NCBI GenBank assembly: GCA_013360535.1
Contig: JABWBL010000039.1
Location: 1-13,415, forward strand
Direction of reading: 5' to 3'
DNA length: 13,415 nucleotides
DNA from: Planctomycetaceae bacterium
GTDB lineage: Bacteria > Planctomycetota > UBA1135 > GCA-002686595
The notes beneath the pieces were generated by a model. That model did not search any database. It saw only the letters and a program-made list of their open reading frames with translations, and was not told the DNA's origin. Position 1 is the stretch's first letter; the number at the start of each line of letters is the position of its first letter. Shown piece by piece: positions 1-5,558 of the stretch. The translations under genes were made by a program, and so were the position numbers.

Positions 1-329
1 CGCATCAGGAGCTGCTCCTCGCTCTCGCGCGGCAACTCCGCCAGCGCCTCGGCGTACTTCGCCAGCCGGTACGACGCTGCACCGCGCTCCGCACGCCCCG
101 CGTCCCCGAGCTCCCGCGCGTGCTCGAGCGCCGCCTGATAGCGGTGCGTCGACAGCTCCGCGCGCACGAGCCGCAGGCGCAGCCCCGCATCCTCCGGCCG
201 CTGCGCCAGCGACGCGAGCCAGCTCTCGATCGCCTCCGCGCGCTGCCCACGTTGCCACAGTTCCTCACCGACGTCCGTGACGTGCACGAACGCCGCGACC
301 AGCGGCACGACGGCGTGGTGGAGCCTCAC
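1..329 (-). CDS. TPR-repeat protein with N-terminal hydrophobic segment (3' end outside window)
   Basis: The minus-strand frame stays open from the TGA at 375-377 to the left edge, giving about 109 visible residues from a GTG at 327-329. The N-terminus (VRLHHAVVPLVAAFVHV) is a short hydrophobic segment, a possible signal peptide or anchor. After it come helix pairs of TPR type: ELWQRGQRAEAIESWLASL, then RLRLVRAELSTHRYQAALEH, then YRLAKYAEALAELP, with the usual spacing of small and aromatic residues. TPR proteins act as scaffolds; no enzymatic residues are visible. The gene follows the toroid gene by 45 nt in the same reading frame and is probably in the same operon. The start is uncertain: the frame has no ATG, and the only purine-rich stretch (AAGGG) sits almost against the GTG. 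The coding call rests on the continuous TPR-like periodicity, which the other frames lack. Confidence 0.6.
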   Translation of the reverse strand, partial: MRLHHAVVPLVAAFVHVTDVGEELWQRGQRAEAIESWLASLAQRPEDAGLRLRLVRAELSTHRYQAALEHARELGDAGRAERGAASYRLAKYAEALAELPRESEEQLLM

Positions 330-374
330 GCCCTTGGAAATAGCGCGGATCGCGCCCCGCCGCCAGCCGTCGCC

Positions 375-1451
375 TCAGCGCCCACCCGTGCGCGCGAGCT
401 CCCTCCGGCACAACTTCAGCGCGAGCACCGCATAAGCCGTCGTGATCCCCGGCTCGCCTTCCCACCAGCGCGCCTCCGAGTTGACCCACGCGCCGTCGCC
501 ACGCTGCGCTGCGAGCACCTGGGAAGCGATCTCGCTCGCCCAGTCGTGCCGCACGCCGTCGCCCGTCACGAGCTCCCGCTCTCCCAGCGTCGTCATCGTG
601 CGCGCGACGTTGAGCCAGTAGTAGAACTTGCCCTGCTTGCCCTCGAGGAAACCCTGCTCGCCGTACCGCGCGGTCAGGTCGGGGTTCTTCGCGGGCGTGT
701 AACGACTGGCGAGCGCCTTGCGCGCGCGCAGCACGATCTGCTGCTCGGGAGTGAGCTCCAGATAGACCATCGGGAGCAAGTCCTCGTAATCGAAAGCGCC
801 GATGTCGAAGGCCGCGCGCTGCTCGTGCGGCTGGCGCAGCCGAGCGGGGGAGCGCGACAGGTCGACCTCACACCGCGCGAGGAACTCCAACGCGCGGCGC
901 GCCGCCCCGTCGCTCACCTTGCCTTCGTCGAGCAGTCGCTGCGCCTGCGTTCGCGCGTGCGAAGGCCCGGCGGAAGCCTTGTCGTCGGAATCGACGAACG
1001 ACTCCGGCGCCGCGCTGCGGTACACGAACAGCTCGACCTTCGAGCGTGCGGCGCCGAGCTCCGGCCAGCCATCGACATTGCCGAGCGTGCGCAGCGCGCG
1101 CGCCGCCACGCCCGAGGTGTACACGGGCAGCCCGTTCGCGGGCTCGTAGATGCCTCCGCTCGCGGTCTGCTTCTTCACGAGGAATTCCGCGGCCTTGCGA
1201 GCCCGCGCCGCATCGAGCCCGACCGCCTCCGGCTCGCCCAGCGCCCACAGCGCCATCGACGTCAGCGCCACGCGGCAGACTTCCTTGCGCTCTTCCGGCT
1301 CGAACGAACCGTCGTCCGCCTGCAGCGCGCGCAGGCGCTTCATCCCACGCTCGATCGCTCGGTCGAGCTTCTCGACCGCAACTTGCGGCGCAGCCTGCGC
1401 GGGCCCCGCGGCTTGCGCCTGCAATCCCAACGCGAACAGCAGCGCGAGCAT
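375..1451 (-). CDS. Secreted alpha/alpha-toroid protein (prenyltransferase/squalene-oxidase repeat)
   Basis: A 358-residue protein with a short signal peptide (MLALLFALGLQAQA, cleavage likely near residue 14-15). The body consists of helical repeats that each start with a Q-x-x-DG-x-W/F type motif: QADDGSFEPEE at about 44-54, QTASGGIYEP at 95-104, QGKFYYWLNVA near 273-283, and QRGDGAWVNSEARWW at 316-330, each followed by a hydrophobic helix (for example VALTSMALWAL, TTAYAVLALKL). This is the pattern of squalene/oxidosqualene cyclase and prenyltransferase barrels. The cyclase DxDD acid motif is not seen, so a terpene-cyclase reaction is unlikely; in secreted bacterial proteins this fold often has no known substrate. 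The ATG at 1449-1451 overlaps the TGA of the lipoprotein gene by one base (TGATG), a sign of coupled translation. It is related in fold to the central region of the large PKD protein encoded upstream. The fold is fairly sure, the function unknown. Confidence 0.85.
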   Translation of the reverse strand: MLALLFALGLQAQAAGPAQAAPQVAVEKLDRAIERGMKRLRALQADDGSFEPEERKEVCRVALTSMALWALGEPEAVGLDAARARKAAEFLVKKQTASGGIYEPANGLPVYTSGVAARALRTLGNVDGWPELGAARSKVELFVYRSAAPESFVDSDDKASAGPSHARTQAQRLLDEGKVSDGAARRALEFLARCEVDLSRSPARLRQPHEQRAAFDIGAFDYEDLLPMVYLELTPEQQIVLRARKALASRYTPAKNPDLTARYGEQGFLEGKQGKFYYWLNVARTMTTLGERELVTGDGVRHDWASEIASQVLAAQRGDGAWVNSEARWWEGEPGITTAYAVLALKLCRRELARTGGR

Positions 1452-2161
1452 CACTTCACTCCCTTGAACACGACCACCACTGGCGTGCCCTTCGGCGGCA
1501 CCGCCTGCGGATTCACTTCCCACGTCGTGTCGTCGAGGCTCTGCAGGCCTTCGAGCTGCAGCAGCGTCGTCGCATCGTGGTACGTCACGGCGAGGCTCTT
1601 TACCGCGTCCGCCGCGAGCGAGACCGCCCCGGGCCGCCCCTCGATCGGTACCTCGTAGGAGCCCGCGTAGATCCAGTCCTGTCGCGGCATCGACTCCTTG
1701 CGGTGCGCATCCCACAGCCAGTCTTCCGGCCGCGTGCGCCGCTCGACACCGCTCGCATCGCTCCAGCGCACCTCGAGCGCCACACGCTCGCCCGTCGGCG
1801 GATGGAACTCGCCGCCGCCTTCGATGCTTCCGGGCTTGCCGGGCTCGAGTCCGAGCGCGAGCAGCCCCGCGTGCAGGCCGCTCGGCACGCAGTCGAGCAC
1901 GAGCAGCGACTCGTGCAGCTTGCCCTCCGGCGCGCAGGCGAGCACCTCGACCACGCCCGCCGTCATGTTGACCCAGCCGCGCACCTCGAGCGCCCGTTGC
2001 TCGCGCACGCGCTTCACGCCGAGGCTCACTAGCAGCTCGTCGAGAGGCTCGCCCGCCGCACTCGCCGCCGGCGCGGCAACACCTTCCGCAGCCGTCGAGC
2101 GCGGTTCGTCGGCCACGCACCCGACGAGGAAAACGAGCGAAACCAGCGGAATTCCACGCAT
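1451..2161 (-). CDS. Lipoprotein with YdjY-like domain
   Basis: A 236-residue protein with a lipoprotein signal: MRGIPLVSLVFLVGC, where L12-V13-G14-C15 is a clean lipobox, so the mature protein should be lipid-anchored at Cys15. A low-complexity Ala/Pro/Ser linker (about 16-38) is followed by a compact domain. Its features (GWVNMTAGVVEVLACAPEGK at 62-81, then KLHESLLVLDCVPSGLHAGL at 81-100, then LGLEPGKPG, and later RRTRPEDWLWD at 141-151) match what I remember of the YdjY domain family, which is common in planctomycete lipoproteins. Its biochemical role is not established. The ATG at 2159-2161 was chosen because GGAGG lies six bases upstream and the signal peptide begins there; the longer open frame upstream runs through a terminator hairpin and into the 3' end of the PKD gene. 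It is translationally coupled to the following toroid gene. The family assignment is from memory. Confidence 0.8.
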   Translation of the reverse strand: MRGIPLVSLVFLVGCVADEPRSTAAEGVAAPAASAAGEPLDELLVSLGVKRVREQRALEVRGWVNMTAGVVEVLACAPEGKLHESLLVLDCVPSGLHAGLLALGLEPGKPGSIEGGGEFHPPTGERVALEVRWSDASGVERRTRPEDWLWDAHRKESMPRQDWIYAGSYEVPIEGRPGAVSLAADAVKSLAVTYHDATTLLQLEGLQSLDDTTWEVNPQAVPPKGTPVVVVFKGVK

Positions 2162-2167
2162 CCAAGG

Positions 2168-2172
2168 CCTCC
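2168..2172 (-). promoter_or_regulatory. Ribosome binding site of the lipoprotein gene
   Basis: The minus strand reads GGAGG followed by six bases (CCTTGG) and the ATG. This fixes the start at 2161 rather than at an earlier codon in the longer open frame. Confidence 0.75.
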
Positions 2173-2192
2173 GGAAGCAGCGCAAAAGGGAG

Positions 2193-2227
2193 TGCGGCAG
2201 GCCCGCGAGTCGAACGGGCCTGCCGCA
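2193..2227 (-). terminator. Rho-independent-like terminator of the PKD/toroid gene
   Basis: A perfect 13-bp inverted repeat (arms 2193-2205 and 2215-2227, core GCGGCAGGCCCG) with a 9-nt loop lies 36 bases past the stop codon of the upstream gene. On the minus strand the 3' side reads CACTCCCTTTTGCGC, a weak T4 tract. It would end or attenuate transcription before the lipoprotein-toroid-TPR set, so those genes need either read-through or a promoter in the short gap. I see no convincing promoter there. Confidence 0.65.
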
Positions 2228-2231
2228 GGAA

Positions 2232-2251
2232 CGCGCGCGACGATGCGCGCG
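2232..2251. repeat. GC-only hairpin just after the PKD/toroid stop codon
   Basis: CGCGCGC (2232-2238) pairs with GCGCGCG (2245-2251) around a six-base loop. It sits between the stop codon of the PKD/toroid gene and the stronger terminator hairpin, making a tandem pair of stem-loops. It may protect the transcript end or simply reflect the GC-rich composition. Confidence 0.4.
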
Positions 2252-2262
2252 CGGGACGCACC

Positions 2263-5052
2263 TCAGCGCCGGACCGTCAGCACGTCCTCGACGACGAACG
2301 GCTCGCCCGTGATGAACTTGCCGCTGAAGACCAGGCGCACCTTCGTGCCGTCGGCGAGGTTCCCGAGCTTCATCAGCGAGCGCATCGCGCGCGCGTTGAC
2401 GAACATCGTGAAGTCCTGTCGCCCTTCGGGGTTGCGAGTGACGCACGGACCCAGCTCGCCGTAGTACGGCGCGGTGACGTCCGCGAGGCTCGGGCCGGTC
2501 ATGTACGCGCCGCGCCGCAGCGACTTGCCCACGCCGTCGGCGCGGTGCACCTCGACCGAGGTCGGATCGATGCGCGTGGCGTCGTGCACCCACGTGCCCG
2601 GAATCGTCAGCTTGACGAGCGACATCGCCGGCGTGAGCTCGTTCGCGCAGGTCTGCGGCTGCACGTTGAGCGTCAGGCTGCCGATCTGGCCCGCGGGGCT
2701 GAGCAGCGTGATCGTCTGGTCGCAACTGTCGACGCCACCACAGCCGTCATCGACCGTCCAGCGCCGCGTGATCACGACTTCCGGCGCCCCCGGATTCTGC
2801 GGCGTGTTCGGCACGACGTTCACGTCCTGGTACGTCACCGTCGCGTTCTGCGTGCAGCCGCCGGTGTAGGTCGCGGTGCCCGTGCGCGCCGGCACGGTCT
2901 GACCCGCGTTGATGCCGCCGTTCCAGACTTCGACGAAGTCCGGCGGACAGGCGATCGTCGGCGGGGGCTGCTGGCAGTTGGGGTCACCCGCCGGCAGCAC
3001 GCGCACGGTCGTGAAGTCCGTGTTGGGGTTGCCGAGGTCGTCCCACACGCGCAGGCCGACGTTGTAGACGCCCGGGCCGAGCTGCATGAAGAAGCTCGTC
3101 ACGTCGACCGACACGCCCGTCGCGTCGTTGAAGCTCAGGTCGAGCGGCTGCGGCGAGTAGTCCCACTCGTACAGCACGATCGAGCCGTCCGGGTCGCTGG
3201 AACGCGAGCCGTCGAGCAGCCACGGCGTCACCTGCGGGCAGAACGTGTACGGGCCACCCGGTTCGGAGTCCGGCGGGAACGGCGGAGGCGTGATGTTGAC
3301 CGTGACCTGCGTCGTCGCCTGCAGCGGCGGGTTGCTGTCGTCGGTCACGCGCAGCGTCACGTTGTACGTGCCGAGCGTCGGGTAGGAGTGCACGACGTTG
3401 ACGCCGGTCGCGTCCCAGCTGCCGTCGCTCTCGTAGTCCCACTCGTAGTTGATGATCGCGCGCGCCGGGTCCAGGTGGTACGAGCTCACGCCCGTGAAGT
3501 TCACCGGGAAGGTCGCCGCGGTCTGGGTCGGGCTCGCGTGCGCCACGGCCACCGGCCCCGGCGTCACGATCGTGCTCGACAGGATGATCGCCGACCACGC
3601 CGTCGCGATGTCGTCGACGACCCAGTAGCCGTCCCACGAGCCGTCGCCCTGCTGCAGCGTGACCAGCCGGCGCGCGAGGCCGTCGACCGGGTCACCCTGC
3701 GAGACCTGCGCGCGGTACCAGTCGAACGACAGGCCGCCGCTCGTCATCGTCTGCACGGGCGCCGGCTGCGCGAGGCGCATGGCCTTCGCCGTCGCGAACA
3801 TGCCGTAGATGCGGTTGTTCAGGACGAGCGTGTTCCAGTTGCGCGCCATGTAGCCGACGGCAGCCGTGAAGCGCGGGTCGCTCGACGGAACACCGTTCAT
3901 CACGAGCTGCACGATGCCCGAAGGCGTCGTGTTCATCATCGCGATGTCGACGTTGTAGTAGGCGTACACGTAGCCGAAGTGGCCGTCGTAGCCCGAGAAC
4001 GAGCCGTCGCGGAAGGACGAGTACGGGAGCCAGTAGGCCTCGTTCTCCTGCTTCACCCACGTCGGCACCGTGGCGCCGAAGTAGCGCTCGGCCGCGATCC
4101 CGCCGATCGCCATCCACTGCGCCGCCGAGTTGTCGGCGTCGGAATTGAAGCCGTAGCGCCAGCCGCCGCGCTGCGTCCCGGAGTCCGTCTGGCCCCAGGC
4201 GTACGCGTCGATCATGTCCTGCACGATGTCGTGGTACGTGCGGCCCTGCACCTCGGGGCTCACGCCCGTGGGCGCAACCGCGTTCGGCGTCTGCGTCGCG
4301 ACGATCGCGTCGACGATCTGGCCGGTGACGTAGATCGGATCCGAGGTCGTGTAGAGCCCGTAGCCGTTGCCGTTCGTGTCGGGATCGCCCGCGGGCTGCA
4401 CGGCGATGGGGAGCACGCTCAGCGTCGTGAACAGGTGCGCGAGGCCGCGCTGCACGTCCTCGACATAGGGGTTCTCGTTCGGGTCGCCGCTGGCGAAGTG
4501 CCCGTGCACTTGGAGCGCCTGCAGGGCCGAGCTCGTTGCGGCAGCAACGTTCTGCGTCGACCAGTACCCCGAGGGAACTCCGCCGATGTTGCCGAGGATC
4601 TGGCGCTTGTGCAGGTTCCACAGGCCGTGGTCGATCGCGCGGTTGACGTCGACGTCGAGGCCCGCGTTCTGGATCACGACGCGGAACGTGTCGCTCGACA
4701 CGTTGCCGCAGCTGTCGGTCACCGTCAGCGTGGCGACGAACGGCTGGTTGACCGAGCCCGTGTACACGTGGCTCAGCTCCAGCACGCGCGCGTTGCCTGC
4801 CGGCACGTTCACCGGCCCGCTGCCGTCACCGGGGTCCCACGTGGCGCTGACGAGCCCGCAGCCTGCCACCGGCACGGCCGTGCCCTGCAGCATCAGCGCT
4901 TGCCCGCTCGCCACCTGGTGCGGTTGATTGGGATCACCCTGCCACGGCACCGTGACCACGCGCAGTTGCGCCCAGCCCGACGCCGACAGAACCATTCCGC
5001 CGACGGCGCATCCGAGCACCCGTCGCACGACTTTCGCTTGCACGAGCTTCAT
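2263..5052 (-). CDS. Large secreted PKD-toroid-PKD-PKD-HYR protein
   Basis: A 929-residue exported protein. Residues 1-29 are a signal peptide (KxxKVVRR basic start, hydrophobic core, cleavage near SGWAQ). Then: PKD-like domain at about 45-127 (WDPGDGSG, LTVTDSCGNVSSD); alpha/alpha toroid at about 133-497 with squalene-oxidase-type repeats, including GYWSTQNVAAATSSALQAL, GGWRYGF, DGSFSGYDGHFGYVYAYY and LQQGDGSWDGYW followed by a helix; PKD at about 500-588 (YEWDYESDG, GTYNVTLRVTDD); PKD at about 595-687 (SSDPDGSIVLYEWDY, GVYNVGLRVWDD); HYR-like domain at about 698-785 (ACPPD, RRWTVDDGCGGVDSCDQTI); and a C-terminal beta-domain from about 790 with a P-x-x-C-x-N and IDP-x-SV pattern, as I recall from many secreted proteins. 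No C-terminal sorting signal is seen. The start at 5052 gives the signal peptide a proper N-terminus and has AGGAG nine bases upstream. Probably a surface or matrix binding protein; ligand unknown. Confidence 0.9.
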   Translation of the reverse strand: MKLVQAKVVRRVLGCAVGGMVLSASGWAQLRVVTVPWQGDPNQPHQVASGQALMLQGTAVPVAGCGLVSATWDPGDGSGPVNVPAGNARVLELSHVYTGSVNQPFVATLTVTDSCGNVSSDTFRVVIQNAGLDVDVNRAIDHGLWNLHKRQILGNIGGVPSGYWSTQNVAAATSSALQALQVHGHFASGDPNENPYVEDVQRGLAHLFTTLSVLPIAVQPAGDPDTNGNGYGLYTTSDPIYVTGQIVDAIVATQTPNAVAPTGVSPEVQGRTYHDIVQDMIDAYAWGQTDSGTQRGGWRYGFNSDADNSAAQWMAIGGIAAERYFGATVPTWVKQENEAYWLPYSSFRDGSFSGYDGHFGYVYAYYNVDIAMMNTTPSGIVQLVMNGVPSSDPRFTAAVGYMARNWNTLVLNNRIYGMFATAKAMRLAQPAPVQTMTSGGLSFDWYRAQVSQGDPVDGLARRLVTLQQGDGSWDGYWVVDDIATAWSAIILSSTIVTPGPVAVAHASPTQTAATFPVNFTGVSSYHLDPARAIINYEWDYESDGSWDATGVNVVHSYPTLGTYNVTLRVTDDSNPPLQATTQVTVNITPPPFPPDSEPGGPYTFCPQVTPWLLDGSRSSDPDGSIVLYEWDYSPQPLDLSFNDATGVSVDVTSFFMQLGPGVYNVGLRVWDDLGNPNTDFTTVRVLPAGDPNCQQPPPTIACPPDFVEVWNGGINAGQTVPARTGTATYTGGCTQNATVTYQDVNVVPNTPQNPGAPEVVITRRWTVDDGCGGVDSCDQTITLLSPAGQIGSLTLNVQPQTCANELTPAMSLVKLTIPGTWVHDATRIDPTSVEVHRADGVGKSLRRGAYMTGPSLADVTAPYYGELGPCVTRNPEGRQDFTMFVNARAMRSLMKLGNLADGTKVRLVFSGKFITGEPFVVEDVLTVRR

Positions 5053-5061
5053 GACGCTCGA

Positions 5062-5066
5062 CTCCT
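5062..5066 (-). promoter_or_regulatory. Ribosome binding site of the PKD/toroid gene
   Basis: AGGAG on the minus strand lies nine bases before the ATG at 5050-5052. It decides the start against an in-frame ATG 48 bases further upstream, which would put a polar stretch before the signal peptide. Confidence 0.75.
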
Positions 5067-5257
5067 GGTTAGCGTCGACCGGCGCTCCTTCGCGTCGCAT
5101 GCCCGCAAGCCCCCTCGGGCCCCGACCTCACGCCACGCGCCACCACCGGCCCGGAATCTCGCCGCCGCCCGCGACCTCTCGGCCCCGCCCGGAAGCTCTG
5201 ACTCCGCCCAGACGCTACACCTTCGCGCCCTTTTCCGACATCGGCTTCAGGAGGTAG

Positions 5258-5285
5258 CCCCACCTACTCCCACCCCCTGACCCCC
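5258..5285 (-). other. Canonical G-quadruplex motif in the leader/promoter region
   Basis: Read on the minus strand there are four G-tracts of 5, 5, 3 and 4 bases separated by loops of 3 (TCA), 1 (T) and 7 (AGTAGGT) bases, which satisfies the standard G3+N1-7 pattern. It lies about 205-235 bases upstream of the PKD/toroid start codon, on the same strand as that gene, so it could form in the non-template DNA or in a long leader RNA. Whether it folds is not shown by the sequence. Confidence 0.55.
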
Positions 5286-5387
5286 TCCGGCGCCGCCTCC
5301 GATCGTCCAACGCCCGCCCGCCCCCAAGGTTCACGCGCCTCACCTCTTGCCCCGCCGCCCCTCACCCCCGACCATGCCGCCTCGCGA

Positions 5388-5464
5388 GCACCCGTAGCTC
5401 AATTGGACAGAGCATCGGTCTTCGGAACCGAGGGTTGTGGGTTCGAGTCCCCCCGGGTGCGCCA
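5388..5464 (+). tRNA. tRNA-Arg (anticodon TCG)
   Basis: A full 77-nt cloverleaf with encoded CCA. The acceptor arms GCACCCG (5388-5394) and CGGGTGC (5454-5460) pair perfectly; D stem GCTC/GAGC (5397-5400, 5410-5413) with GG in the D loop; anticodon stem TCGGT/ACCGA (5415-5419, 5427-5431) around loop CTTCGGA, giving anticodon TCG (5422-5424), which reads CGA (Arg). The variable loop is five bases, the T loop TTCGAGT. The T stem GTGGG/CCCCC has one T-C mismatch at its second pair. This is the only plus-strand gene in the window. It is convergent with the S8 protease gene. No second copy of its 3' end was seen nearby, so there is no sign of an integrated element. Confidence 0.97.
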
Positions 5465-5498
5465 GTTGCGGCGCGAGGAAATGAGCGGCGAAAGCAGG

Positions 5499-5532
5499 CC
5501 GGGCTTCCGCGCCCGGAGACGCGGAAGCCCGG
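5499..5532. terminator. Strong hairpin between tRNA-Arg and S8 protease gene, likely bidirectional terminator
   Basis: A perfect 13-bp inverted repeat: CCGGGCTTCCGCG (5499-5511) and CGCGGAAGCCCGG (5520-5532), with an 8-base loop. It lies 35 bases past the tRNA 3' end and 26 bases past the S8 stop codon. On the minus strand the following bases (CCTGCTTTCGCC) contain only a short T3 tract, and the plus side has none, so it resembles the T-poor hairpin terminators common in GC-rich genomes. Confidence 0.7.
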
Positions 5533-5558
5533 CGAGAGAGTGCGAGGGGCGCGGTGGC

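Larger units (their letters stand above)
5053..5387. other. 335-nt intergenic region, G-rich on the minus strand, between tRNA-Arg and the PKD/toroid gene
   Basis: This gap separates two divergent transcripts and should hold both promoters. I found no clear -35/-10 pair for either. Between about 5258 and 5369 the plus strand is dominated by C-runs (CCCC at 5258-5261, CCCCC at 5273-5277, 5281-5285, 5321-5325 and 5365-5369), so the minus strand, which is the coding strand of the PKD gene, carries repeated G-tracts. Small ORFs crossing it have no signal peptide, motif or ribosome binding site I could support. Confidence 0.6.

Noticed and set aside
120..1658. A 512-codon plus-strand ORF opposite the left-hand genes
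   Set aside because: It covers three minus-strand genes and their junctions and shows no domain, signal peptide or ribosome binding site.
2545..5280. A 911-codon plus-strand ORF opposite the PKD/toroid gene
   Set aside because: The product is an Arg/His/Val-rich string without motifs, exactly antisense to a protein with recognisable PKD and toroid repeats.
5286..5387. Promoter of the tRNA gene
   Set aside because: Candidate hexamers such as TTCACG or TTGCCC have no matching -10 element at the right distance, so no site was annotated.
5388..5464. tRNA-Arg as an attachment site of an integrated element
   Set aside because: No integrase gene is present and no second copy of the tRNA 3' end was found by eye in the window.
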